Made by a program: the position numbers and the translations under genes
Assembly: GCF_018129985.1 (NCBI RefSeq)
Contig: NZ_JAFCKT010000008.1
Coordinates: forward strand, 1-64,000
Reading direction: 5' to 3'
Length of the DNA stretch: 64,000 nucleotides
From: Bradyrhizobium sp. SZCCT0148
GTDB lineage: Bacteria > Pseudomonadota > Alphaproteobacteria > Rhizobiales > Xanthobacteraceae
Notes under the pieces: model-generated
What the model was told of the DNA's origin: nothing
The model's database searches: none
The model's input: only the letters and a program-made list of their open reading frames with translations
Shown here: positions 24,822-32,868 of the stretch, one piece after another
Position numbering within the stretch: position 1 is the first letter of the stretch
How the letters are laid out: each line of letters opens with the position of its first letter

Positions 24822-25751
24822 ATGTCCACGCCGCGCGACGACGAATTCGGCTTTGCGCCCGACTACGATGCCCCCGTCCCCTATATGCAGCGCACCCGCG
24901 ACTATTACGCTGCGATCGGCTACACCACGCCGTATCGCTGGGCGCATTACACCGAGGCGCCGTTCCAGCCGCTGAAGAGGCCGCTGGCAAAGTCCCGCGT
25001 GACGATCATCACCACGGCAGCACCCTACGATCCCGCCAAGGGCGACCAGGGGCCGGGCGCAGCGTACAATGGCGGCGCGAAGTTCTACCAGGTCTATGAC
25101 GGCGACACCTCGAAAGAGCACGATCTGCGCATCTCGCACATCGGCTACGACCGCAAGCACACCTCGGCGACCGACAACGGCACCTGGTTTCCGCTGCCGC
25201 AGCTTCTGAAGGCGTCCGCCGCCGGCCGCATCGGCGAGGTCGCGCCGCGCTTCTTCGGCGCGCCGACCAATCGCAGCCATCGCGTCACGCTGGACACCGA
25301 CGCGCCGGAAATTCTTGCGCGCTGCCTCGCGGACAAGGTCGACGTCGCGGTGCTGGTGCCGAACTGCCCGGTCTGCCACCAGACCACCGCGCTGGTGGCG
25401 CGGCATCTCGAGCGGAACGGCATCCCGACCGTGATCATGGGCTGTGCCAAGGACATCATCGAGCACGCCGCCGTGCCGCGCTTTCTGTTCTCGGACTTCC
25501 CGCTCGGCAATTCCGCCGGCAAGCCGCACGACGTCACCTCGCAGGCCCAGACGCTCGAACTGGCGCTCAAGCTGCTTGAAAGCGCGAGCGGCCCGCAGAC
25601 CACGATGCAATCGCCGCTGCGCTGGAGCGAGGACGCCTCCTGGAAGCTCGACTACAACAACGTCGCGCAGCTTTCGCCGGAAGAGCTGGCACGCCGCCGC
25701 GCCGAATTCGACAAGCAGAAGGAGATCGCGCGCGGCAACCGCGCCGCCTGA
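24822..25751 (+). CDS. Glycine/D-proline reductase subunit B-like protein, Cys form
   Basis: This 309-residue protein resembles the selenoprotein B (GrdB/PrdB) family of glycine and proline reductases. The active site reads Asn181-Cys182-Pro-Val-Cys185 with ordinary TGC codons, so it is a Cys form, not a selenoprotein. No GrdA, GrdC or thioredoxin partner is nearby, so full amino-acid reduction is unlikely. It stands 37 bases before a CaiB-type CoA-transferase in the same direction. Orphan members occur in aerobic proteobacteria; function is unknown. Confidence 0.75.
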   Translation: MSTPRDDEFGFAPDYDAPVPYMQRTRDYYAAIGYTTPYRWAHYTEAPFQPLKRPLAKSRVTIITTAAPYDPAKGDQGPGAAYNGGAKFYQVYDGDTSKEHDLRISHIGYDRKHTSATDNGTWFPLPQLLKASAAGRIGEVAPRFFGAPTNRSHRVTLDTDAPEILARCLADKVDVAVLVPNCPVCHQTTALVARHLERNGIPTVIMGCAKDIIEHAAVPRFLFSDFPLGNSAGKPHDVTSQAQTLELALKLLESASGPQTTMQSPLRWSEDASWKLDYNNVAQLSPEELARRRAEFDKQKEIARGNRAA

Positions 25752-25788
25752 CGTCCTCCGATAACGAAAACAAGATGGGGAGAGCGAC

Positions 25789-26982
25789 GTGACGCGACCG
25801 TTCGAGGGCGTGAAGATCCTGGACTTCACGCAAGTGCTGGCCGGTCCCTATGCGAGCTATCAGCTCGCGCTATTGGGGGCCGATGTCGTCAAGGTCGAGC
25901 GGCGCGAGGGCGAGGACATGCGTCGCACGCCGCTGAGCCGCGAATGGGCCGATCGCGGCCTTGCGCCGGCGTTCCAGGCCGTCAACGGCAACAAGCGCAG
26001 CCTGACGCTCGATCTGCAGAAGCCGGAAGCGATCGCGATCGTGAAGAAGCTCGCAGCGAGCGTCGACGTCGTCATGGAGAATTTCCGCCCGGGCGTGATG
26101 GACAAGCTCGGCATCGGCTTTGCAGCGCTGTCCGCAATCAATCCAAAATTGATCTATTGCGCGGTCTCGGGCTTCGGCCAGACCGGCCCGGATCGGCTGC
26201 GCCCCGGCTATGACGGCAAGATGCAGGCGCTGTCGGGCATCATGGCGATCACGGGGCATCCCGAGACGGGACCGACGCGCGCGGGCTTTGCGGTCTGCGA
26301 CGTGCTGTCGGGTGCCACCGCCGCGTTCGGCGTGTCGAGCGCTCTGTACCAGCGCGACCGCACCGGCAAGGGCCAGTTCGTCGACGTCTCCATGCTGGAG
26401 GCGACGATGGCGTTTCTGTCGGGGCAGATCGCGGACTGGTCGGTCGCCGGCCATTGCCAGCAGCTCTCGGGCAATCAGGCCGTGAGCCGCAGGACCACGG
26501 CGAATTTGTTCAAATGCGGCGACGGCCACATCCTGCTCGCCGTCAACAATGAGAAGCAGTACCGCGCGTTGATGAGCGCGCTCGGCCGCGAGGATACGTT
26601 CGCCGATCCGCGCTTTGCCGACTGGTTTTCCCGCAACGAGAACGAGCCAGCGCTGCGTGCCATCATCGAGGAAGCGCTCGCGGCCAGACCGGCGCGCGAG
26701 TGGGAGACGATTCTGGAAGACGCCGGCGCGCCCTGCGCCAGCATCTGGAAGGTCGAAGAGGTGATCGACCATCCGCAGATCAAGGCCCGCGACGCCATCC
26801 AGGAATTGGACACGCCATACGGCCCCCTGCGCTTTGCCGGCAGCGGTTTCAAGCTCGCCCATGGCGGCGGCCGGCTGGACCGGATGGCGCCGGAACTGGG
26901 GGCGGATACGGAGGCGGTGCTGGGCGAATTGGGCTTCGATGAGGCCGAGATCGCTGGTCTCAGGACAAGAGAGGTTGTCTGA
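25789..26982 (+). CDS. CaiB/BaiF-type CoA-transferase
   Basis: This 397-residue class III CoA-transferase moves CoA between carboxylic acids. Catalytic Asp171 is visible in AVCDVLSGATAAFG, and the N-terminal ILDFTQVLAGPYASYQLALLGADVVKVE is the family signature. The ATG is preceded by GGGGAGAG. It probably pairs functionally with the upstream reductase-B-like protein, suggesting catabolism of an unknown acid through its CoA ester, but partners and substrate are unknown. Confidence 0.92.
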   Translation: MTRPFEGVKILDFTQVLAGPYASYQLALLGADVVKVERREGEDMRRTPLSREWADRGLAPAFQAVNGNKRSLTLDLQKPEAIAIVKKLAASVDVVMENFRPGVMDKLGIGFAALSAINPKLIYCAVSGFGQTGPDRLRPGYDGKMQALSGIMAITGHPETGPTRAGFAVCDVLSGATAAFGVSSALYQRDRTGKGQFVDVSMLEATMAFLSGQIADWSVAGHCQQLSGNQAVSRRTTANLFKCGDGHILLAVNNEKQYRALMSALGREDTFADPRFADWFSRNENEPALRAIIEEALAARPAREWETILEDAGAPCASIWKVEEVIDHPQIKARDAIQELDTPYGPLRFAGSGFKLAHGGGRLDRMAPELGADTEAVLGELGFDEAEIAGLRTREVV

Positions 26983-27004
26983 AGACCGCGCTTGACACTC
27001 TCCC

Positions 27005-27140
27005 GTCATCCCGGGGCGCGCGCAGCGCGAGCCCGTGATCCATGATCATAGGGGACGCTTATGGCGCGAGCCAATAACGACGAGCGTTGCCAAACTTCGC
27101 CCTGTGGTTATGGATCCCGGATCTGCGCTTCGCTTGTCCG
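27005..27140. repeat. Dispersed palindromic repeat, TCATTCCGGGGC family, diverged copy
   Basis: GTCATCCCGGGGCGCGC followed by a self-complementary GCGCAGCGCGAGCCCGTGAT and, 100 bases later, TGGATCCCGGATCTGCGC and CGCTTGTCCG. It shares its core with the copies at 29431-29465 and 60272-60313, so it is a dispersed intergenic element. No gene is encoded. Confidence 0.6.
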
Positions 27141-27165
27141 AGGGGACAGCGGAGTAAAGGGCGCC

Positions 27166-27222
27166 AGCTTGCCCAAGACCAGCTTGCCCAAGACCAGCTT
27201 GCCTAAGACGAGCTTGGTTAGA
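27166..27222. repeat. 15-bp tandem repeat, three full copies plus a diverged fourth
   Basis: AGCTTGCCCAAGACC occurs at 27166-27180 and 27181-27195, then AGCTTGCCTAAGACG at 27196-27210 and a diverged AGCTTGGTTAGAACA from 27211. It lies just past the stop of the SRAP gene (minus strand) and partly overlaps its last codons. A plus-strand frame across it encodes SLPKT repeats but shows no support as a gene. Confidence 0.8.
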
Positions 27223-27982
27223 ACAACGAGCCCTGCCCGTCATCTGATGACGCCGCCGCCACCTTTCGGGCCGCCTTCTTCGGCTTCGCCGCCTCTGCTT
27301 CCGCCGCCATCTCCTCGGCGCTGATCGGCAGCAGGAGCTGATCGTCGTCATTGGCGACGCGGTTGACGCGGGTGGAGACCGGGTGCCAGGCGAATTCGCC
27401 GATGCGTGGTGCCGTCATCAGCGGCAGAATCGCATCGACCTCGTCGCCGCTGACGTCGAGCCAGCGCTCGAAATCGCGCGGGCTGATGGTGACGGGCACG
27501 CGGTCATGCAGAGCGGCGAGATCCTCGCCTGCCGCGGCCGTGACGATCGCGACCGTGTCGAGCTCCTCGCCGTTCGGCCCGGCCCAGGTTTCGTATACGG
27601 CAGCGAAGCCGAGCGGCGCACCGTCGGCGCGGTGGATGAAGAAGGGCTGCTTGCGGCCGTCCTCCGTCTTCCATTCGTAATAGCCGTCGGCCGGGATGAG
27701 GCCACGCCGCCGGCGAATCGCCCGCTTGAACGCGGGCTTCTCCAACACCGTTTCGGAGCGGGCATTGATCAGGAGCGTGAACCCTTTGGGGTCCTTCACC
27801 CAGCTCGGCAAAAGGCCCCAGCGCATCAGACGGAAATGACGCGCGCCGTTCTCGGTCCAGACGACCGGAATCGGTTGTGTCGGCGCCACGTTGTACCGGG
27901 GCGGGAAATTCGGCTGCTCGACATAGCCGAACAGTTGCCGCAAAGCCGCGGGGGCCGAAGTTATGACGAAGCGTCCACACAT
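27218..27982 (-). CDS. SOS-associated peptidase / abasic-site crosslinker (SRAP, HMCES/YedK type)
   Basis: This 254-residue SRAP protein covalently traps abasic sites in single-stranded DNA through its N-terminal Cys2. Family residues visible: Cys2 (MCGRF), Asn73 in NARSET, Glu103 in GYYEW, and His159 in LHDRVPV. A Lys/Ala-rich tail (about 220-254) ending in SLF may be a flexible DNA-binding or sliding-clamp-docking tail. It is monocistronic and divergent from the hypothetical gene at 28044. Confidence 0.92.
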   Translation of the reverse strand: MCGRFVITSAPAALRQLFGYVEQPNFPPRYNVAPTQPIPVVWTENGARHFRLMRWGLLPSWVKDPKGFTLLINARSETVLEKPAFKRAIRRRRGLIPADGYYEWKTEDGRKQPFFIHRADGAPLGFAAVYETWAGPNGEELDTVAIVTAAAGEDLAALHDRVPVTISPRDFERWLDVSGDEVDAILPLMTAPRIGEFAWHPVSTRVNRVANDDDQLLLPISAEEMAAEAEAAKPKKAARKVAAASSDDGQGSLF

Positions 27983-28043
27983 CTCAGGGGCTATATAGGG
28001 TCCGTTCAGGTCCTTTTAACCCCGAACGTTAACACTGCGGCGG

Positions 28044-28544
28044 ATGAGCTCAACGGCCTCCCAACCCGCTCGGACGCATGCACAGACGGGCCCCGAGGCC
28101 GCCGACTGGGCCGAACGGCTGCGCGTGGCCAATATCAATCCGCGCACCGGGCTGGCCACGGACTATCTCAACCATTTCAATGAAGCCGTGATGCTGCTTG
28201 AAATGATTCCGGACATGCCGGAATGCGCAGAAGACTTTTTGACCTGGTCGCCACTGTCCTATGCCGAGCATTTCACGGCATCGAACTTCAAGGCGCGGGA
28301 CCTGGCCATCGAGGCCTATGAGAAGGCCGATCCGAACGTGCGGGCGCGTTTCGACCACATCACCCAGACCCTGCACTCGATCCTGACCGCGGTCGGCACG
28401 GCCATGCGCGAAGTCGAGAAGGATCAGACCCGCATCAAGCTCGCCGAGCAGGCGACCCTCTGGGTCCAGCCGCTGATCGCGGCCTGCGGCGGCATCATTC
28501 ATGGTGGCGCCGACGCCGACGTCGAAACCATCATGTCGAACTGA
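28044..28544 (+). CDS. Conserved hypothetical protein
   Basis: This 166-residue soluble, helical protein of unknown family has a Trp-rich patch (WSPLSYAEHF) and a C-terminal AEQATLWVQPLIAACGGIIHGG that suggests a helical core. No catalytic motif, signal peptide or cysteine pair is seen. It is followed by a NUDIX gene 17 bases later and probably cotranscribed. Function unknown. Confidence 0.75.
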   Translation: MSSTASQPARTHAQTGPEAADWAERLRVANINPRTGLATDYLNHFNEAVMLLEMIPDMPECAEDFLTWSPLSYAEHFTASNFKARDLAIEAYEKADPNVRARFDHITQTLHSILTAVGTAMREVEKDQTRIKLAEQATLWVQPLIAACGGIIHGGADADVETIMSN

Positions 28545-28561
28545 GCCGGATTGCCAAAGCC

Positions 28562-28996
28562 ATGTCGGCCGTCGTCCAGCCCACCCGTCCCCAGATCGCG
28601 GTCAGCGCCGCGATTTTCCGCGACGGCAAGGTGCTGCTGACCCGCCGCGCCCGCTCGCCCGCCAAGGGCTTCTATTCGCTGCCCGGCGGGCGGGTCGAAT
28701 TCGGCGAATCGCTGCACCAGGCCCTGAGCCGCGAAGTCGGCGAGGAAACCGGGCTCGAGATCGAGATCATCGGCCTCGCCGGCTGGCGCGAGGTGCTGCC
28801 GGCCGCGCCCGGCACCGGCCACTATCTGATCATGTCCTTTGCCGCCCGCTGGGTGGCCAGGGAGCCGTCCCTGAACGACGAGCTCGACGATTACCGCTGG
28901 GTCGCTCCCGACGCCCTGGCGGGCCTCGACGACCTCAAGCTAACCGGAGGACTGGAAGAGGTGATCCAGTCCGCCGCGCGGCTGATTGGAGCCTGA
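28562..28996 (+). CDS. NUDIX hydrolase (ADP-ribose/NADH pyrophosphatase type)
   Basis: This 144-residue NUDIX hydrolase has a textbook box: GGRVEFGESLHQALSREVGE then ETGL (residues about 42-65), with all catalytic Glu and Arg residues present. The preceding RRARSPAKGFYSLP and following sequence fit the small ADP-ribose/8-oxo-nucleotide hydrolase group. It is predicted soluble. The substrate cannot be fixed from sequence. Confidence 0.9.
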   Translation: MSAVVQPTRPQIAVSAAIFRDGKVLLTRRARSPAKGFYSLPGGRVEFGESLHQALSREVGEETGLEIEIIGLAGWREVLPAAPGTGHYLIMSFAARWVAREPSLNDELDDYRWVAPDALAGLDDLKLTGGLEEVIQSAARLIGA

Positions 28997-29042
28997 CGCT
29001 CCGCCTTGCGTCCACCGCCCCGAGGGGGCATACACCCCGCCG

Positions 29043-29420
29043 ATGTCCACGCGATTTCTGGCCATTTTTGCCCTGATTCTCGCCTGCGCTTCCGTGCCCG
29101 CGCGGGCCCAGGACGCGGCGGCGCCGTTCGACGCCGATTTGCAGCGGCTGGCGGAGATTCTCGGCGGCCTGCACTACCTGCGCGGCATCTGCGGCTCCAA
29201 CGAGGGCAACAGGTGGCGCAACGAGATGCAGGCGCTGATCGATGCCGAGACCCCCTCCGGAGAGCGCCGCACCCGCATGATCGCCGGTTTCAACCGCGGC
29301 TATAACGGCTTTCAGCAGACCTATCGCAGCTGCACGCCGGCCGCGACCGTGGCGATCCGCCGCTACATCGAGGAAGGTTCGAAGATCTCGCGGGATCTGA
29401 CGGCGCGCTACGCGAACTAG
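29043..29420 (+). CDS. Secreted TIGR02301-family protein
   Basis: This 125-residue protein has a Sec signal peptide (about 1-22, ending ARA) and two cysteines at about 50 and 97 (GICGS, YRSCTP) likely to form a disulphide. It matches the TIGR02301 family of unknown function, common in Rhizobiales after a NUDIX gene. The start at 29043 follows the better signal peptide; an upstream in-frame ATG adds a non-signal tail. Confidence 0.82.
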   Translation: MSTRFLAIFALILACASVPARAQDAAAPFDADLQRLAEILGGLHYLRGICGSNEGNRWRNEMQALIDAETPSGERRTRMIAGFNRGYNGFQQTYRSCTPAATVAIRRYIEEGSKISRDLTARYAN

Positions 29421-29430
29421 TTCTTCGTGA

Positions 29431-29465
29431 TTCCGGGCTCGCGCTAAACGCGCCCCGGAATGACA
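29431..29465. repeat. TCATTCCGGGGC-family palindromic repeat
   Basis: The arms TTCCGGG and CCCGGAA flank a GC-rich centre (29431-29460), followed by TGACA. It is a shorter copy of the element at 60272-60313. It lies between the TIGR02301 and 88-residue hypothetical genes and may act as a transcript end or stabiliser; no T-run follows. Confidence 0.6.
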
Positions 29466-29624
29466 GCGAGGATCGACCTGAGGGCCCCTCGGGAACCCTG
29501 TCATCGACTTTGTTCACAGCCGTTAACCGTTCCTAAAGATGTGGCCTAGCGGTCGTTAACGCCCGTGCTAAACCTCTCGCACAGCGCATCGCCGTGGATC
29601 GCGCCCCAGCCCTGATCGAGTTTC

Positions 29625-29891
29625 ATGAGCCAGCCGATTTCCTACGCCCCCGACCGCGCGCCGCTGCCCGATCACGAGCAGAAGCAGGCCGCACTGAGCT
29701 ATCTCAACGAGGCCTGGGCCGAAGCCCGCCATGAGGGCGTCGACGGCGACTGCCTGGCGCAGGCCAGCCTGTTTGCGGCCTTTGCCGAGCTCGTCGGCAC
29801 CTATGGTGAGGACGCGGTCGCCAAGTTCGTCGAGGGTTTTCCCGGCCGCATCCGCAACGGCGAATTCTCGGTCACGCTGGCAAGGCAGTAG
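29625..29891 (+). CDS. Small conserved hypothetical protein
   Basis: This 88-residue protein is acidic and helical, with no signal peptide or membrane helix. It has no obvious catalytic motif. The region upstream (29466-29624) contains TTAAC-rich sequence likely to be its promoter. Conservation in related genomes is likely but unchecked. No function is assigned. Confidence 0.65.
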   Translation: MSQPISYAPDRAPLPDHEQKQAALSYLNEAWAEARHEGVDGDCLAQASLFAAFAELVGTYGEDAVAKFVEGFPGRIRNGEFSVTLARQ

Positions 29892-29901
29892 GCCGTCCAC
29901 G

Positions 29902-29927
29902 AAAATGACCCCGCCACGTGGGCGGGG
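29902..29927 (-). terminator. Weak hairpin after the cupredoxin gene, possible terminator
   Basis: The arms CCCCGCC and GGCGGGG form a 7-bp stem with a 5-base loop. On the minus strand TCATTTTC follows, a poor U-run. It lies about 140 bases after the cupredoxin stop, so it may end that transcript, or serve the plus-strand gene as a structural element. Confidence 0.3.
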
Positions 29928-30069
29928 CCAGTCGACGGATGAATGACTTTGCGAAATTCTTCGCGAAGTCTGCTGCGTTTATCGCACGGAAGCCGCTTTC
30001 TGCGGACAAGCATTAGTCTCGCGCCGGCCGGGAGATGTTCCCGCGGCGAGCGGGAACGTACTCCCTCCC

Positions 30070-30390
30070 CTAGTGCTCGACCTTGAGCGTCGCTTTCATG
30101 TTGGGATGATAGCGGCAATAATAATCGATCGTTCCCGCCCTCTTCAGAATTGACGTCGCCGATGTCTTCGGCGGCAGCGTCACGTCGAAGTCGCCGTTCT
30201 TTGCCGTGGCGGTGTGGGCGAAGACGTCCTTGTTGATCCAGTTGATGGTATCGCCGACCTTGGCCGATATCTCTGCCGGCGAAATCACGAGGTTCTCCAT
30301 CGTGATCTCGATCGTCGCGGCGCGGGCCGGGACGGCCATCGCCGCAACGACAAGCGCGATGGAAATCGAAAACAGGCGCCCCAACCGCAT
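30070..30390 (-). CDS. Periplasmic type-1 copper protein (cupredoxin)
   Basis: This 106-residue protein has a signal peptide (1-24, ending ARA) and a cupredoxin fold with copper ligands His59, Cys92, His95 and Met98 (YYCRYHPNMKA), the amicyanin/plastocyanin-like spacing. It should carry one-electron redox in the periplasm or bind copper. It is last in a group with the DUF4142 and ECF sigma genes. Confidence 0.93.
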   Translation of the reverse strand: MRLGRLFSISIALVVAAMAVPARAATIEITMENLVISPAEISAKVGDTINWINKDVFAHTATAKNGDFDVTLPPKTSATSILKRAGTIDYYCRYHPNMKATLKVEH

Positions 30391-30401
30391 CGCACCACTC
30401 C

Positions 30402-30932
30402 CTATTTCAGTCCAGCCGCGACGTGCTCGGCATGCTGCTGATGCCCCTGGAAGATCTTCAGGCCGGTCTGCAGCAGGCTCTTCAGCTCGGCATTGTTCGC
30501 CGACGGAATCAGCTGGGCCTCCAGCGCGCTGTTGACCGCCTTGTGGTAGGCGACCTCATTGGCGACATAGGCCTTTTCGAAGGCGGCGCCGTTCAGCTTG
30601 CCGAGTTCGACCAACTTTTCGCTCGCCTGTCTCGACAGCGCTTTGCTGGTGTCGTTGTCTTCTGGGGTGACATTCAGCTTCTTGACCAGCGCGAGCGCCT
30701 GCTTGTTGACCGCTTCATGGTCGCGCAGCATGTCCTCGGCAAACGCCTTCACGTCCTTGCTCTTCGCCTTTTTCTGCGCCTGCTTGGCGGCGTTGATGTC
30801 GATCACGCCGGCCGTGTAGGCGATGTGGGCAATCTGCGGATCGGTCGGCTTGTCGGCAGCGCCGGCGCCTTGCAGCGCAGAGCTCGACAAAAAAATGGCG
30901 GCGGCGATCGCCGCGCTCCAGCGGGAGAACAT
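30402..30932 (-). CDS. Secreted DUF4142 protein
   Basis: This 176-residue DUF4142 protein has a signal peptide (about 1-25) and the helical DUF4142 domain with ferritin-like spacing of helices: AKSKDVKAFAEDMLRDHEAVN then ALALVKKLNVTP and GAAFEKAYVANEVAYHKAV. The domain is linked in other bacteria to stress. I chose the ATG at 30932 because AGGAG precedes it. It lies 12 bases before the cupredoxin gene and 89 bases after the sigma gene. Confidence 0.9.
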   Translation of the reverse strand: MFSRWSAAIAAAIFLSSSALQGAGAADKPTDPQIAHIAYTAGVIDINAAKQAQKKAKSKDVKAFAEDMLRDHEAVNKQALALVKKLNVTPEDNDTSKALSRQASEKLVELGKLNGAAFEKAYVANEVAYHKAVNSALEAQLIPSANNAELKSLLQTGLKIFQGHQQHAEHVAAGLK

Positions 30933-30989
30933 GGTTTGACACTCCTGTGCTGCCGGACGCATCGCCGGCACGTTGCTTCACAGGAATTA

Positions 30990-31014
30990 GATGGACGTTT
31001 CGTGCAAACGTTCC
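30990..31014. promoter_or_regulatory. Dyad with GGAAC-type ECF element between sigma and DUF4142 genes
   Basis: GGACGTTT (30993-31000), a 5-base centre and AAACGTTCC (31006-31014) form a near-dyad. On the minus strand this gives GGGAACGTTT, an ECF-like -35 box upstream of the DUF4142 start, but a clear -10 at the right distance is missing. It may be a promoter or operator used by the linked ECF sigma factor. Confidence 0.35.
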
Positions 31015-31021
31015 CGGAAAA

Positions 31022-31747
31022 CTACGCGCCAGGGCCAAGGCGCCGGAGCACCGCCTCGGTCAGGCGCTCGCAGCGCTGCCCCGCAAACGGAAATGCGTCC
31101 ATCACGACTGGGCCGATCTTCTTTTCGACGTTCTCGCGCAGCAGAGCACGCGCACGATGCAAACGGGTCTTGACGGTCTCGGACTTGATGCCGAGCAGCT
31201 CGGCCGTTTCCTCCATACTCATGGCCTCCATCACCCGCGCGATGATGACCATGCGGTAGACGTCCGGCATTTCGTCGATCGCGTGTTCGACCACACGCTG
31301 AATCTCGCGTTGGGCCATGGATCTTTCCGGATCGGTTGCGGCGGACGAAAGTGGAAACCGGATGATCTGGGCTTCGAGCACCGACTCCGGCACCGATCCC
31401 AGTTCGACCTCCGGCTTCCGGCTGCGCAGGCGCCCCAGCGCCTCGTTGATCGCAATGCGCGACAACCAGGTCGATAGCCCGGCTTCACCAAGAAAGCCAT
31501 CGAGATGCGTGAAGGCGCGGACATAGGTTTCCTGCACCACATCCTCGGCCTCGCTGTCGTTGCGCAGGATACCGCGGGCGAGCCGGTAGAGCCTGCGGTT
31601 GTTGGCCTGCATGATCTCGCGGAGTGCGGCCTCGTCACGGCGCCGCGCGCGGTCGATCAGCTCTGCCTCTAATGGCCTGGCGCCGGCGGACCGGCCGGCT
31701 GCGGTCCCTGGCATGGCGGTTACCTTGTCTCCATTGGTTCCGGACAT
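31022..31747 (-). CDS. ECF-type sigma factor
   Basis: This 241-residue RNA polymerase sigma factor has region 2 (about 50-115: NRRLYRLARGILRNDSEAEDVVQETYVRAF) and region 4 (about 155-215, with MSMEETAELLGIKSETVKTRLHRAR as the helix-turn-helix). It lacks regions 1.1 and 3, as in ECF factors, and has an extra C-terminal tail with a conserved-looking FAGQRCERLTEAVLRRL. No anti-sigma gene is adjacent; the downstream DUF4142 and cupredoxin genes are the likely targets or partners. The start at 31747 is preferred; an internal ATG at 31714 is possible. Confidence 0.9.
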   Translation of the reverse strand: MSGTNGDKVTAMPGTAAGRSAGARPLEAELIDRARRRDEAALREIMQANNRRLYRLARGILRNDSEAEDVVQETYVRAFTHLDGFLGEAGLSTWLSRIAINEALGRLRSRKPEVELGSVPESVLEAQIIRFPLSSAATDPERSMAQREIQRVVEHAIDEMPDVYRMVIIARVMEAMSMEETAELLGIKSETVKTRLHRARALLRENVEKKIGPVVMDAFPFAGQRCERLTEAVLRRLGPGA

Positions 31748-31828
31748 TGGATGCAGACCCAGGGCAAAGGTTCCCGGATTTTCTTGCTCTGATCTGACCT
31801 CGCCCTTCCAGGAAGGCGGTGAACGATC

Positions 31829-32698
31829 CTAGTCCGTCTCGATCGGCAGCGCCGTATCCCTCGCCCATTCGCCCATCGAGGCATCGTAGAGCGTCAGCCT
31901 TTCGAAGCCTAGCTGGGCCAGCAGGAAGAGGTCGATCGTCGCCGAGATGCCGCCGCCGCAATACAGAATCACGGTCTTGTCGCGCGTGACTCCGGCCGCG
32001 GCGAATTTGGCTTCGGCGTCGGCGAGTGTCGTCAGGGTCTTGTCGGCATTGGTCAGCGTGGCCGCGGGAACGTTGACGCTGCCGGGGACGCGGCCAGGCC
32101 GGCCATAGCGGCTCGGCTCGAGGCCGCGATGAAATTGCGGCCCTAGCGCGTTGACTATGACGGTTGCGGGATCGCCGATGCGGGCCGCCACGGCGGTCTT
32201 GTCGACGAAGAAGCCCGCGCGCGGCACGGCCTTGAAGGTCGTGGCTGGATAGCCCTTCGGTGCGCCCGTCTCGACCGGCCGCCCCTCCTCTTTCCATTTG
32301 TCGAAACCGCCGTCGAGCACATGGACATCGACGCCGAGCGCGCGCAGCATCCACCAGAACCGTGTCGCCCACATCATCGTGCCGATGCTGTAGAGCACGA
32401 TGGTCTTGCTCGCATCGAGGCCGTGGCGGCCGAAGGCGGATTCCAATTGGGCGACATCAGGCATCATGAAGAACTGCTGCGACGAGGTGTCGGAAAACTC
32501 GCCTTGCAGGTCGAGGAAATCGGCGCCTGGGATGTGGCCGGCCGCGAAGGTCCTGTCGCCGGGGACGGCGCGATAGGGTACGTCGCTGCCCGGCGGCACC
32601 GGCTCGTTGTAGGTCGTGCAGTCGTAGAGGCGCAGATTGAGATCGCCGAGCATGGCGGCGAGCTGTTCGGTGGTGATGAGGGGTGCCAGTCGGGTCAT
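31829..32698 (-). CDS. sseA: Sulfurtransferase (3-mercaptopyruvate/thiosulfate, SseA type)
   Basis: This 289-residue tandem-rhodanese protein has an inactive N-terminal rhodanese domain (about 8-140) and an active C-terminal one with nucleophile Cys247 in CGGGISAT, a variant of the CGSGVTA loop of mercaptopyruvate sulfurtransferases. It transfers sulfur to cyanide or thiols in the cytosol. It stands alone, upstream of the sigma group, with no signal peptide. Confidence 0.9.
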   Translation of the reverse strand: MTRLAPLITTEQLAAMLGDLNLRLYDCTTYNEPVPPGSDVPYRAVPGDRTFAAGHIPGADFLDLQGEFSDTSSQQFFMMPDVAQLESAFGRHGLDASKTIVLYSIGTMMWATRFWWMLRALGVDVHVLDGGFDKWKEEGRPVETGAPKGYPATTFKAVPRAGFFVDKTAVAARIGDPATVIVNALGPQFHRGLEPSRYGRPGRVPGSVNVPAATLTNADKTLTTLADAEAKFAAAGVTRDKTVILYCGGGISATIDLFLLAQLGFERLTLYDASMGEWARDTALPIETD

Positions 32699-32738
32699 TG
32701 TTGCTTCCCCACGTTAGGTTCGTCGTCCGCATGACACT

Positions 32739-32839
32739 GTCATTGCCTGCGAAGGCGGGCAATCCAGTATTCCAGAGGCGGTGGTGACCAACCGAAAGCC
32801 GCGGCGTACAGGATGCCCCCGCTTTCGCGGGGCATGACA
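32739..32839. repeat. Dispersed intergenic repeat (GTCATTGCC...GCATGACAG type)
   Basis: GTCATTGCCTGCGAAGGCGG then CAATCCAGTATTCCAGAG, and at the far end ATGCCCCCGCTTTCGCGGGG and CATGACAG: a roughly 100-bp element bounded by GTCAT and ATGAC, with internal hairpins. I recall this layout as a common bradyrhizobial mobile-like repeat. It separates the sulfurtransferase and dihydroorotase genes. Confidence 0.55.
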
Positions 32840-32868
32840 GCGGCGCGAGAGGCTAGACCACTCTCCCC

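Noticed and set aside
24822..25751. Selenocysteine in the reductase-B-like protein
   Set aside because: Both active-site positions use ordinary TGC codons and no in-frame TGA is bypassed.
27061..27324. Plus-strand frame with SLPKT repeats
   Set aside because: It is created by the 15-bp tandem repeat and overlaps the SRAP gene on the other strand; no family, no convincing ribosome site.
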